Below are positions 38,170 to 46,865 of a stretch of DNA of 64,000 nucleotides, piece by piece (within the stretch, counting starts at the first letter, position 1; each line of letters starts with the position of its first letter). Position numbers and translations under genes: made by a program. The notes under the pieces were generated by a model that had not been told where the DNA came from, ran no database searches, and saw only the letters and a list, made by a program, of their open reading frames with translations. Origin of the DNA: Acidobacteriota bacterium (GTDB lineage Bacteria; Acidobacteriota; Terriglobia; Terriglobales; Acidobacteriaceae); NCBI GenBank assembly GCA_021816455.1, contig JAKAXU010000012.1, forward strand, positions 1-64,000, written 5' to 3'.

Positions 38170-40656
38170 TCAGAAGCGGAAGAGATGGCTGACCTTGACG
38201 TAGAAGATGCGCTGATCGTTGAGGCTTGGCGTGGTGATGGTAGGCAGAATGGGATCGTTGGCGTTGCAGTATCCGTCGGCGAGGCGTGTACACAGATCGC
38301 CGCTGAGGTTGATGTAATCCGTGGTGTAGCCAAGGTAAAACGCCGTTCCCGGATGGGGCAGATAGGTTAGCAGCAGGTCGCCGAAGGCATCTTTGGTATA
38401 GGGGGTGTTGGTGTAGGTCGTGTTGGGTTGCTCTTCAACATATTCCCCGATGAAGTTGATAGACCACGCCGAGGTCATTTGCAGATTCAGGCGCGAGACG
38501 GCCTGATGGCTGTCGTATACGAGTTCTCCATTCGAGGGATGGGTATAGTGATCAAACTCGTAAAAGCCGGAGATGTCGAGGTCGCCAGTGGGCTTGAATT
38601 CGTAATTGACACGCTGTGAGGCAGCATTCATAGGATTTGGGCCAAGAACATTCACTGGCGCATAGTTGACCTCCTGACCGCGATAGTATCGATAACGCAG
38701 ATACAGGCCTGGATTCGGGGAAGTGCTGGCAGAGGCACCGTAGATGCGCGTCTGGTACTCGACGTTCGCGGGCAGAGCAGGGTAGTCGCTGGGTCGCAGC
38801 CGATCCTGACCGAGATCCGAAAAGACAGATGCATAGGTCTTCTTCTGAAAATTTAGTGAGTAGTACGGGTTGAAGTAGAAGTCGAGTGGAAGACCGGTGT
38901 GATCCCAGATGCGCTCGGAGTAAGCGCCGATGGTGTGGGAGAGCAGAATGCTGTGCTGCGGGCGGAAGGTATAAGACGCCGAACCGTAAGGCTGGCGCAC
39001 ATCCGGACGAGTGAAGAAGCCGGTGTTGGTGAGATAGCCAGCAGCGACGTCGCGGTATCTCCAACTGAAGTTGCGATGCAGGTCCGAATAATAGAGCGCC
39101 TGATAATACGCCTGGCCGCTTTGCCAAGTATTATCGAGGTTCATTGTCTCTGAGGTGATGGCCTGGCCGAGCCATGTCCAGCGTTTGCCGATGCGCACTC
39201 GATAGTCGATGCCGCCATTGCGATTGAACGAGTTCAGATACTGGTAGTCGGCGAAGATGGCTCCGAAGTTGGACTGCGTGCCGAGGTCGCGATTGACGCG
39301 GCCGATGTAGTAATGCGAGCGCGTGCCGTAGTCCGGACTGGTGGGCGGAACCTGGAGACCGGGATTGCGATCGTCCACGTCCAGCAGGCCAATCGCCCAG
39401 GGACCAACCTTGCCGGTAAGCCGCTGCCCGAATTGTGGCATGACGATGTTCGGCGTGTAGTAGAGGTTGAACGGGGTCTGGAAGTAGCTGGCGTTTTCGA
39501 TGAAAAACGGGCGCAGTTCCGGATAGTAGAAGGGAAATCGCTGATTGGGCGGTGCTGGATTGTTGATGCCGATCTGGCTGAAGTCGGGATTGAAGGTCAT
39601 ATCCAGCACGAGGCTGTTGTGCAGGATGAACTTGGTGTCGAGGCCGGTGTAGCCCTGCAGATTCAGATTACTGAAGTACGGATTGATGGGATCGACCGTG
39701 TTCAGCTCACGTTGGCTGTGCGCGAGCGCATAAGGAATGAACTGCCAGTTCTTGCCGCCTTCGATATTTTCAAAGCCTTCGGCCAGGGCTTCCTGTGTGA
39801 GCTGGCCGGCGATGTTGTGACGAACCGCAGGCCAGTTGGCGGACTCGTTCTTGCGTGAGATGAAGCGGGAAAAGAGCAGTCCCCAGGTGCGTTGCGCGCC
39901 GTTGGCTGCTTTGTCGAAGTAAAGGCTGGCGAAGGGAATGCGCATCAGTACAACCCAGCCGTTGGGCGTCTTGCGACCCCAACTGTCCCATACTGTGTCA
40001 AAGGAAAAATCTGTTCCTGTCAGCTCGGTGTAGAGCGCGTCGGCCTGGATGCCGAGCGGATTGACGCGAAAGAGAAACGCGCGGCGGTTGTCGGCAAAAG
40101 TATCGATCATCACCTGCACGTAGTCGTCGTCACTCAGGTTGTCTCGCTCCAGCATGTGTCCGCGGATGACCGAGGGCGCATCGTCTTTGCACACGAAGGC
40201 GACAAAGAAGTTCTCGTGCGTGTAACCGACGTAGGCGGTCGTTGGTTCAGTGGGAGGAGACCCGTCCTCCGGGTAACGCTGGATGAACTTGCGGATGCGC
40301 AGCATGGAGCGCGCGGCTTTCGAGGAGGGTGTCGGGGTGAGAAAATCGGCGAGCTTCGGATCTCCGGGCAAAACGGGAACGAGAATGTGGGGAAGTTCAA
40401 GCGTATGCTGCGGAATGGCGACGCCTGACTTCACCTGCGGTGTGGGCGATTTTGCTTTTCCGGCCGATCCAACATCAGCGATTACAGGAGTAGAAGTGTG
40501 TGCGTCCGGGCAGGCGGACGCAGGAAGACACAGAAAGAAAACGAGCATCACACCGAGCGTGGGTAGGGTGAAGCGCAGCAGATGGACGAGGACGTGTCGG
40601 GCCGCTTTCAGTCGACCGGCCAAGGCTGTCCACGCAGGATCGAGTACTGCCAACAC
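38170..40656 (-). CDS. DUF5916 outer-membrane protein with CBM9-like domain
   Basis: 828 residues. After a signal segment (LPTLGVMLVFFLCLPASA) comes a carbohydrate-binding family 9-like domain (about 120-270; TAYVGYTHENFFVAFVCKDD, DDDYVQVMIDTF, RRAFLFRVNPLGIQADALYTE, WVVLMRIPFASLYF) and then the DUF5916 region rich in alternating aromatic strands (FNPDFSQIGINNPAPPNQRFPFYYPELRPFFIENASYFQTPF), ending in Phe (HLFRF), the usual outer-membrane beta-barrel end. It probably sits in the outer membrane and binds or passes a carbohydrate or other ligand. GTG start at 40656 with AGGAG five bases upstream. Confidence 0.88.
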   Translation of the reverse strand: MLAVLDPAWTALAGRLKAARHVLVHLLRFTLPTLGVMLVFFLCLPASACPDAHTSTPVIADVGSAGKAKSPTPQVKSGVAIPQHTLELPHILVPVLPGDPKLADFLTPTPSSKAARSMLRIRKFIQRYPEDGSPPTEPTTAYVGYTHENFFVAFVCKDDAPSVIRGHMLERDNLSDDDYVQVMIDTFADNRRAFLFRVNPLGIQADALYTELTGTDFSFDTVWDSWGRKTPNGWVVLMRIPFASLYFDKAANGAQRTWGLLFSRFISRKNESANWPAVRHNIAGQLTQEALAEGFENIEGGKNWQFIPYALAHSQRELNTVDPINPYFSNLNLQGYTGLDTKFILHNSLVLDMTFNPDFSQIGINNPAPPNQRFPFYYPELRPFFIENASYFQTPFNLYYTPNIVMPQFGQRLTGKVGPWAIGLLDVDDRNPGLQVPPTSPDYGTRSHYYIGRVNRDLGTQSNFGAIFADYQYLNSFNRNGGIDYRVRIGKRWTWLGQAITSETMNLDNTWQSGQAYYQALYYSDLHRNFSWRYRDVAAGYLTNTGFFTRPDVRQPYGSASYTFRPQHSILLSHTIGAYSERIWDHTGLPLDFYFNPYYSLNFQKKTYASVFSDLGQDRLRPSDYPALPANVEYQTRIYGASASTSPNPGLYLRYRYYRGQEVNYAPVNVLGPNPMNAASQRVNYEFKPTGDLDISGFYEFDHYTHPSNGELVYDSHQAVSRLNLQMTSAWSINFIGEYVEEQPNTTYTNTPYTKDAFGDLLLTYLPHPGTAFYLGYTTDYINLSGDLCTRLADGYCNANDPILPTITTPSLNDQRIFYVKVSHLFRF

Positions 40657-40925
40657 TGTCTCCTCTTGCCAACGCAGAGCTTGCCTTCAGTCCTGCGCAA
40701 AATTTCCCCGACTGGCTGATGATTGGACTGAGAGGACACTCGAGCGTCATCGTGCACTCTGAAAGAATCAGTTCTCTTCCAGTATAGCTTTCAGGAAACT
40801 TCCGGAGACTTCTGCGCGCGTTTTTTCTGTCCGCTAAACTGCTTGCGGCCCCATTGTTCCTGCCGATCGCATCTGCCGTTTTGCTCCACTCCGGGTTTTG
40901 TATCCGAAGCATCGCAACCGGGAGA

Positions 40926-42830
40926 TCACATCCAGAGCAGATGTACAGCCCAGTTGACGGCAAAGGCTGCGCCGTAGGCGAGCACCAGCATGTAAGCAAA
41001 CTGGAGGACGGGCCAGCGCCAGCTGTTTGTCTCGCGCCGCACCACCGCCATTGTGGAGGTGCATTGCATGGCAAAGGCGAAGAAGACCATGAGCGCGACG
41101 GCCCCACCCAGCGGAAGGTCGTGGCGCAGAGCCGTCTGAAGGCTGAGCGACTGGGTCTGCGGATCGGAGCCGTAGAGCGTGCCCATCGTGCCGACCATCA
41201 CCTCGCGCGCCAGTACGCTGGAGATCAGTCCGATACCGATCTTCCAGTTGAAGCCAAGCGGCGCAATGGCCGGTTCCATCCAGTGGCCCAGTCGTCCGAT
41301 GATGCTCTGTGTAAGCTCCGGAGCCGCACCGTTGTGGCGCGGGAAGTTGGCCAGCACCCACAGAGTTAATGTGACGGCGAGAATAATGCTGCCGGCCTGA
41401 CGCAGAAAGACTCCGCCGCGATCCCACAGCCGAAGGCCGAGCGAACGAAGCGTTGGCATGCGGTACTGCGGCAGCTCAAGGATGAACGGCGTCTGGCTGG
41501 ACTTGAGGATTGAGCTTTTCAGCAGGCGCGCAGTGGCCAGTGCGGCCAGAAAACCGAGCAGGTAGAGGCCAAGCATGACCAGCGTTTGCAAGCCGACCAA
41601 CCCGTGGACAAACGCGATGGGCGGAATGAACGCCGCGATGAAGAGCATATACACCGGCAGCCGCGCCGAGCAGGTCATGAAGGGCGCGACGAGAATGGTG
41701 GCCAGGCGGTCGCGCTTGTTTTCAATGGTGCGCGTGGCCATGATGGCCGGTACCGCACAGGCGTAAGCCGAAAGCAGCGGAATGAATGCTTTCCCGTTCA
41801 GGCCAATGGAGCGCATGACGCGGTCGGCGATAAGCGCGGCGCGCGCCAGATAGCCAGAGTCTTCCAGGATGCCGATGAAAAGAAAGAGGAGCAGAATCTG
41901 CGGCAGGAAGACAAGTACCGAGCTGACGCCCTTCCAGGCACCGTCGAGCACGAGCGAACGCAGCCAGCCGTCGGGCAGAAAGCCTGTGACGTAAGCACCC
42001 GCGCGAGCCAGCACGTCGCCCAGTCCGTCGCTGAGCGGCTGGCCAATGCTGAAGACAACCTCGAAGACACTGAAGACGACGACCAAAAAAAACAGCGGTC
42101 CCCAGAAACGATGCAGCAGAACTGCATCCAGTCTGCGGCTGGCAGCCTGCGACAGCGGCGCGCGATACCCGGTGCGTGCGCTGACCTGCGCGGCCCACTT
42201 ATGCGCACTGACGGCGTTGCCGACCACGGGCAGGACGGTGGTGACGGCCAGATTGGCATCTTCTCCGCGATGGCGGTTGAGAAAAAGCTGGATGGATTCC
42301 AGCCCTGTGCCTTTGGCTGCACTGATGCGCGCCACCGGCGCTCCCAGTTCCTGGGCCAGGCGCAGGGGGTCGATCTCGCCGCCGCGCATCTCCATCAGGT
42401 CGCTCATGTTGAGCAGAACCATCGTTGGCAGCCCGAGCGCGAGCACGGGCGCGGCCAGCATGAGCTGGCGTGTGAGGTGCAGCGAATCAAGAACCAGCAG
42501 AATTGCGTCTGGTTTCGGTGTGTTGGGCATCCGCCCTTCGAGCACTTCGACCGAAACACGCGCATCCTCAGAGAATGGATCAAGCGAGTAAATGCCGGGC
42601 AGGTCGATGAGTGTGAGGTCATTGCGTCCGATGCCAGCCATGGCCCCCATGCGTTGCTCAACGGTGACGCCGGGATAGTTGGCTACCTTCTGACGCAGGC
42701 CGGTCAGCCGGTTGAAAAGCGTGGATTTGCCGGAGTTCGGCGGGCCAATGAGCGCGATGGTGCGCAGTGCCTGGCTGTTGTCGACGGGCGCGGGCGGTTT
42801 ATATGGAGCCGGTGTGCAGCATTCGCTCAT
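40926..42830 (-). CDS. feoB: Ferrous iron transporter FeoB
   Basis: 634 residues. N-terminal GTPase domain: G1 IGPPNSGKSTLFN, the G2 region ANYPGVTVE, G3 DLPGIYSL, G4 LNMSDL. Then a membrane part with two Gate motifs (about 310-410, VLVFLPQILLLFLFIGILEDSGYLARAALIADRVMRSIGLNGKAFIPLLSAYACAVPAIM) and a C-terminal helix bundle. It is shorter than E. coli FeoB (773) and lacks the long C-terminal extension. Its start overlaps the feoA stop by four bases. It imports Fe2+ across the inner membrane. Confidence 0.95.
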   Translation of the reverse strand: MSECCTPAPYKPPAPVDNSQALRTIALIGPPNSGKSTLFNRLTGLRQKVANYPGVTVEQRMGAMAGIGRNDLTLIDLPGIYSLDPFSEDARVSVEVLEGRMPNTPKPDAILLVLDSLHLTRQLMLAAPVLALGLPTMVLLNMSDLMEMRGGEIDPLRLAQELGAPVARISAAKGTGLESIQLFLNRHRGEDANLAVTTVLPVVGNAVSAHKWAAQVSARTGYRAPLSQAASRRLDAVLLHRFWGPLFFLVVVFSVFEVVFSIGQPLSDGLGDVLARAGAYVTGFLPDGWLRSLVLDGAWKGVSSVLVFLPQILLLFLFIGILEDSGYLARAALIADRVMRSIGLNGKAFIPLLSAYACAVPAIMATRTIENKRDRLATILVAPFMTCSARLPVYMLFIAAFIPPIAFVHGLVGLQTLVMLGLYLLGFLAALATARLLKSSILKSSQTPFILELPQYRMPTLRSLGLRLWDRGGVFLRQAGSIILAVTLTLWVLANFPRHNGAAPELTQSIIGRLGHWMEPAIAPLGFNWKIGIGLISSVLAREVMVGTMGTLYGSDPQTQSLSLQTALRHDLPLGGAVALMVFFAFAMQCTSTMAVVRRETNSWRWPVLQFAYMLVLAYGAAFAVNWAVHLLWM

Positions 42831-43129
42831 TCGGCATCCTTTGAGAGAGAACGGCGCGTCCGTGGAAGCCGCGCGGCGGGCTGCGTCGAACGCGTGGAGC
42901 GCACCTGTATGGCCTGTGCCGTCTCCCGCCGCAGGGCGATCTCCAGACCATCAATGGCATAGACGGTTGGGTCGCCGGCTGGTGCGCGATGCAGCACCTG
43001 GACTCGTGCATTGGGAAGAAATCCCATATACATCAGGTGGTTATGAACTCCGGGCGGAAGATTGACGGATTCGATGATGCCGGTGCTGCCCACTTCCAGT
43101 TCGCTCAGCATACTCAAGCGCTTCACTCT
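42827..43129 (-). CDS. feoA: Ferrous iron transport accessory protein FeoA
   Basis: About 100 residues: LSELEVGSTGIIESVNLPPGVHNHLMYMGFLPNARVQVLHRAPAGDPTVYAIDGLEIALRRETAQAI, an SH3-like FeoA domain, then a basic Arg/Ser/Thr-rich tail of about 30 residues, which is an extra. GTG 43129 (AAGGCAGAGA upstream) or ATG 43111 are the likely starts. A start at 43249 would lie upstream of the promoter described below, so it is rejected although the frame is open that far. FeoA helps the FeoB GTPase domain. Confidence 0.88.
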   Translation of the reverse strand, partial: RVKRLSMLSELEVGSTGIIESVNLPPGVHNHLMYMGFLPNARVQVLHRAPAGDPTVYAIDGLEIALRRETAQAIQVRSTRSTQPAARLPRTRRSLSKDAE

Positions 43130-43173
43130 CTGCCTTGCTTTCCGGAATCTGCGGGATGGGAAAGCAGAAATGC

Positions 43174-43223
43174 GACCAGTTTGGTCCGTCTTAAGTATAC
43201 GACCGTTTCGGTCTGCATTGCAA
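43174..43223 (-). promoter_or_regulatory. feoAB promoter with two operator-like inverted repeats
   Basis: On the minus strand TTGCAA (43223-43218) and TATACT (43199-43194) are 18 bases apart, a good sigma-70-type pair. An exact inverted repeat GACCG-TTT-CGGTC (43201-43213) fills the spacer, and a second, GACCA-GTT-TGGTC (43174-43186), covers the expected transcription start, 27 bases centre to centre. The layout suggests a repressor binding both sites. They do not look like a Fur or DtxR/IdeR box. Confidence 0.6.
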
Positions 43224-43422
43224 AGAGTACGCAGGGAAAGTCTTTTCATCAGATCAAGCCGACCCCCGAAGCAGTTCTATCGTGTATCCGGTACAGAGTT
43301 CTGTGACTTGCGTCACCGATGCGGGGACATGAACGAAGGCCGGTAGCAGGATATCGGGCCTCTGTGCCACACTCGAGCATGGCTCGGTCTGTCTATTTCT
43401 GATTTCTGAGGTTCCAGCGACA

Positions 43423-44349
43423 ATGCCCCTGATGCGCAGCCTGTTCATTGCGATGTCCACCAACCGTTTGATGCGCCGTTTTGGTGAAAGCTCACACATG
43501 GGCCGCAAAATGAGTTCCCGGTTTGTGGCTGGAGTAGAGATTGAAGACGCTTTGCTCGTGGCAGAGAGGTTGAATGCACTGGGGATGAGCGTCACGCTCG
43601 ATTCACTGGGCGAAAGTGTGACCAATGAAGCCGAGGCACAGCGAGCAGCGAAGACCTATCACCGATTGCTGGAGCAGATTTCGCTGCGCAAGCTGAACGC
43701 CAATATCAGCGTGAAACTCTCGCAGATGGGTATGGAGTTTTCTCCCGAACTGGCCGAGAGGATCGTAGGTGGGCTGACGGAGCACTGCCAGGCGACCGGA
43801 AATTTTCTCCGTATCGACATGGAAGGCTCTGCGCTGACGCAGCAGACGATCGATCTGGTGCGTCGTATGCACGCGCGACCCGGTTATGCGGGGCATATCG
43901 GCGTGGTGATCCAGGCCTATTTATTCCGTTCCGAGCAGGATATTGCGCAACTGATCGAGGACGGAATCCGTGTCCGGCTGTGCAAGGGAGCCTATCAGGA
44001 ACCTCCGACTGTCGCGTTCCCGCGGAAAGCCGACGTGGACACAAACTACATTCTGCTCGCCGGCCGATTGCTTTCCAGCCCGATCTATCACGGGATTGCT
44101 ACGCACGACGAGGCGATGATCCGCGCAGTGAAGGACTACGCACAGAACAACGGGATCCAAACCGATCGATTCGAATTCCAGATGCTCTACGGGGTGCGAC
44201 GTGATCTGCAACGGAAACTGGTGCAGGAGGGATATCGTATGCGCATCTATCTGCCTTTCGGCCAGGAATGGTATCCGTACTTCATGCGACGGTTAGCCGA
44301 GCGGCCTGCGAACGCACTGTTTGTGATGCGCAATTTATTTCGGAGATGA
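43423..44349 (+). CDS. Proline dehydrogenase (PRODH)
   Basis: 308 residues, a FAD-binding TIM barrel. Visible blocks: MSVTLDSLGESVTNEAEA, LNANISVKLSQMG, NFLRIDMEGSALTQQTIDLVR, GVVIQAYLFRSEQDI, VRLCKGAYQEP (lysine and flavin contact region), ATHDEAMI and RMRIYLPFGQEWYPYFMRRLAERPAN. It oxidises L-proline to pyrroline-5-carboxylate and passes electrons to the membrane quinone pool. No P5C dehydrogenase adjoins it; the aldehyde dehydrogenase at 26.5 kb is not an obvious match. Its stop overlaps the convergent DUF3106 gene by 15 bases. Confidence 0.93.
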   Translation: MPLMRSLFIAMSTNRLMRRFGESSHMGRKMSSRFVAGVEIEDALLVAERLNALGMSVTLDSLGESVTNEAEAQRAAKTYHRLLEQISLRKLNANISVKLSQMGMEFSPELAERIVGGLTEHCQATGNFLRIDMEGSALTQQTIDLVRRMHARPGYAGHIGVVIQAYLFRSEQDIAQLIEDGIRVRLCKGAYQEPPTVAFPRKADVDTNYILLAGRLLSSPIYHGIATHDEAMIRAVKDYAQNNGIQTDRFEFQMLYGVRRDLQRKLVQEGYRMRIYLPFGQEWYPYFMRRLAERPANALFVMRNLFRR

Positions 44350-45039
44350 AGCGCTGCCTGCCGGAGGGTCTTTTTGCGCAGATGCAGGGGGAAGATATGG
44401 CTCGACGGACAAGAGATTGCCGAGGATGCCGCGTTCTTCCGGACGGAGTGAGTCGCTGTACGGCGGCCCATTCAGCAGTGCGCTTCGCTGGTCCGGCGGA
44501 TACTGACGCAGGCTGCGGAAAGCGCGGCTGACAGCTTCGCGGCGATCTGCCGGGAGTGCATTCAACTGGCTCAGCGAACGGTTGAAGGCCGCGTGCTGCT
44601 GCGGAGTCAGACGCTCGATTGCCTCGTTGCGAGCTAGATAACGCTGGCGCCGCGCGGGCGGCATGGTGTCGATGCGGATGAGTTGATCCATGAGTCGCTG
44701 CTGCGAGGCGGCGGGCAGGCGATTGAATGCAGGATCGCGGCGCAGCAGCATCTCCTGCTGCTGGATGGGAAGATTCTGATGATGGGCAAGCCAGTCCGGA
44801 AGATGACCGCTTGGCGTGAGATGCCGGAAGGTTGAGGGCGAAGAGGTCGGCGGTTCGACAATCCTGCCGGAGGACGGTGGAGACGCCGGCCGCTGTTGCC
44901 GACCATGAAGCAGTGGAGCGGGCAACAGCATGCCCAGGCATGCAGCGAGTACTGCATACTGCGTGAAGGCCGCTCTGTTGATCCGGTTCATTGCGTTGAT
45001 TCCATGTGGCCAGTTTCCAGGTTTTCCCTTCAGGATCAT
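44335..45039 (-). CDS. DUF3106 protein, exported
   Basis: About 234 residues with an N-terminal hydrophobic segment (FTQYAVLAACLGMLLPAPLLHG). The mature chain is a run of Arg/Gln/Pro-rich repeats of the DUF3106 type: LPIQQQEMLLRRDPAFNRLPAASQQRLMDQLIRIDTMPPARRQRYLARNEAIERLTPQQ, RAFRSLRQYPPDQRSALL. Function unknown. GAAGG lies six bases before the chosen ATG. It follows the anti-sigma gene by 62 bases and may belong to the sigma factor's operon. Confidence 0.82.
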   Translation of the reverse strand: MILKGKPGNWPHGINAMNRINRAAFTQYAVLAACLGMLLPAPLLHGRQQRPASPPSSGRIVEPPTSSPSTFRHLTPSGHLPDWLAHHQNLPIQQQEMLLRRDPAFNRLPAASQQRLMDQLIRIDTMPPARRQRYLARNEAIERLTPQQHAAFNRSLSQLNALPADRREAVSRAFRSLRQYPPDQRSALLNGPPYSDSLRPEERGILGNLLSVEPYLPPASAQKDPPAGSASSPK

Positions 45040-45101
45040 GCCAGGCCTTCGCAGCGTCCACGAAGCCAGGCGGATTTCAGATGCATAACAGCGGGTGCGC
45101 T

Positions 45102-45614
45102 TCAGTCGGAATTGGTCGAAAGGTTTTCCAGAGTGTCCAGCGCAGAAGCATTCGTCTCCATATTCTGCAAGTCCTGAAGAACTGCCGGACTTACTGTGAT
45201 GACTGCCGGCGCTGGCTGCGGCTCCGGCAGCATGAAGCCCAGATATGCGCCGCCCCCCGCCAGCACCAGAACCGAAAGCGCCGTCGCAGCCACCGGTTGG
45301 AAACGCCAGCGCAGGCCATATACCACGCGGGCATGCAAATGGCGTTGGATGCGAGCGAACCATCCTTCCGGCCGAGCAGCCCGCTCTTCGGCCAGACTCG
45401 CTTCAAAGCGGGTCATAAAATATGGATTCGGCGTCGGCGCCTGCCAGGCGTCCATCGCCTGCATCAGGCTGCGCATCTCGGACATCTCCTTGCGGCAGCT
45501 CTGGCAGCCATCGATATGCACCTGTATCGAAGAGGACGAAGCCAGGCCTTCGGCCGGATTCGTCTGGCCCATACGTTCCATCCATTCCGTTTGTACTTGT
45601 TTACAATTCTTCAT
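45102..45614 (-). CDS. Anti-sigma factor with zinc-finger (zf-HC2) domain
   Basis: 170 residues. The cytoplasmic N-terminal domain has the H-x3-C-x2-C pattern HIDGCQSCRKE, typical of zinc-binding anti-sigma factors. A single membrane helix (about 108-130, VAATALSVLVLAGGGAYLGFML) is followed by a short exported tail. AGGGGGTGAATT precedes the ATG. Directly downstream of the ECF sigma gene (82 bases), so it most likely restrains that sigma factor. Confidence 0.88.
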   Translation of the reverse strand: MKNCKQVQTEWMERMGQTNPAEGLASSSSIQVHIDGCQSCRKEMSEMRSLMQAMDAWQAPTPNPYFMTRFEASLAEERAARPEGWFARIQRHLHARVVYGLRWRFQPVAATALSVLVLAGGGAYLGFMLPEPQPAPAVITVSPAVLQDLQNMETNASALDTLENLSTNSD

Positions 45615-45696
45615 AATTCACCCCCTGTGATTCGCCGATGTCCCTCGGCTGTTTTCTTCGATTTGGCTCTCTCCAGAATTCATTTTCCGACTTGAT

Positions 45697-46332
45697 CTAC
45701 AGATACTCCCGTAAGCTTTCCCGTAAAGATCGATATGCGCGAAATAGCAGCGACTTTGTTGCGGATTCACTCAACTGCAGCACCTCTCCAATCTGGCGAT
45801 AATCCATCTCCTGATACTTGTGCATGAGGACCGCCATGCGTTGACGCTCGGGCAGCCGGTCCACCTCCCGACGTATCGCCGCCATGCGCTCGTTGCGCAT
45901 CAACTGGTGCTCGATATCCGGTGTACTGTCGGCGACCTCGGGCATCGTGCCGGTTATGGCGTCGACTGCATCCAGCTCCATGCGCGGGGTCTCTCGCTCG
46001 CCTTTGGTGTCGCGGGCGTGATTGGCGGCCAGATTGGTGGCGATTCGATAGAGCCACGTGCTGAACTTCGCTTCCGCGCGATAGCTTGTCCGTGAGCGGT
46101 AGACGCGCAGAAACGTCTCCTGCGCAAGCTCCTCGGCAATCGCCTCAGAATGCACCATCCGGTAAAGAAAATGTACGATCTGGCGGTGATATTTGCCGAC
46201 CAGATACGTGAAACCGCTTTCGTCTCCGGCGGCGACCGCAAGCATGATCTCCGAGTCGTCGCGCGTTGCCGTTCCCGCAACGCTGCGGTATGCCGTTGCG
46301 TGTTGTGCTTCCGGTTCGATGGTATCTTTCAT
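45697..46332 (-). CDS. ECF-type sigma-70 RNA polymerase factor
   Basis: About 211 residues. Region 2 (GFTYLVGKYHRQIVHFLYRMVHSEAIAEELAQETFLRVYRSRTSYR...FSTWLYRIATNLAAN) and region 4 (LPERQRMAVLMHKYQEMDYRQIGEVLQLSESATKSLLFRAYRSLRESL) are clear, with an acidic linker between. The frame is open to 46452; ATG 46332 is chosen because it begins just before the conserved helix, though 46368 is possible. Forms an operon with an anti-sigma factor and a DUF3106 protein. The inducing signal is not visible. Confidence 0.93.
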   Translation of the reverse strand: MKDTIEPEAQHATAYRSVAGTATRDDSEIMLAVAAGDESGFTYLVGKYHRQIVHFLYRMVHSEAIAEELAQETFLRVYRSRTSYRAEAKFSTWLYRIATNLAANHARDTKGERETPRMELDAVDAITGTMPEVADSTPDIEHQLMRNERMAAIRREVDRLPERQRMAVLMHKYQEMDYRQIGEVLQLSESATKSLLFRAYRSLRESLREYL

Positions 46333-46668
46333 GCCCAGGCCCGGATTGCCCATCACCAGGGTCGCCATGTCACTGTGGACACGACTCTCGATGAAAAGTT
46401 GCGGCCGGTTTGCGACAATTCTACACTGCCGCCGAAGGAAGTCGCTCCGCATCGGAAGGGGTCTCCGAGAGCTTGTCCGGGGTGGGTGCTGAGTTTGTCT
46501 GTACGTTTTTTGTCCACTGGCTCAAAGAGGTGATATTCTAGCTCCGTTGATGCTTCCAGCGCACTGTGCTCCCGACGCGATCCAGAACCGCTCAAGACGC
46601 GATTCCGGCGCGTGACAGTTTTAGTTCAGCCGCTTTTTGGCCGTCTTACGGCTACGCGGAAGCAGATC

Positions 46669-46743
46669 GGGCGATTAACTCAGCGGTAGAGTGCCACCTT
46701 CACACGGTGGAGGTCGTAGGTTCGAATCCTGCATCGCCCACCA
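46669..46743 (+). tRNA. tRNA-Val (CAC anticodon)
   Basis: A 75-base cloverleaf with encoded CCA. Acceptor stem GGGCGAT pairs with ATCGCCC, the D-arm ACTC/GAGT encloses AGCGGTA, the anticodon stem CCACC/GGTGG holds the loop TTCACAC (anticodon CAC), and the T-arm GTAGG/CCTGC encloses TTCGAAT. Discriminator A then CCA. No integrase or attachment repeat is visible next to it. Confidence 0.95.
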
Positions 46744-46865
46744 TCAAGGATCATCCTCATGTTCAGTCTGGCAAGGCATCTCATTTGCCCTTGATGGCGA
46801 ATGAAATGCAAAATTATGGTCCTCGCCAAGTGCTGTCGCTTGTCCGGGAAACTTCCACATCCGGA

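Noticed and set aside
43130-43249. Longer FeoA starting at 43249
   Set aside because: The extra residues would be coded upstream of and across the predicted promoter and operators, and are not part of the FeoA fold.
46669-46743. tRNA-Val as an integration site
   Set aside because: No integrase gene and no repeat of the tRNA 3' end was seen nearby.
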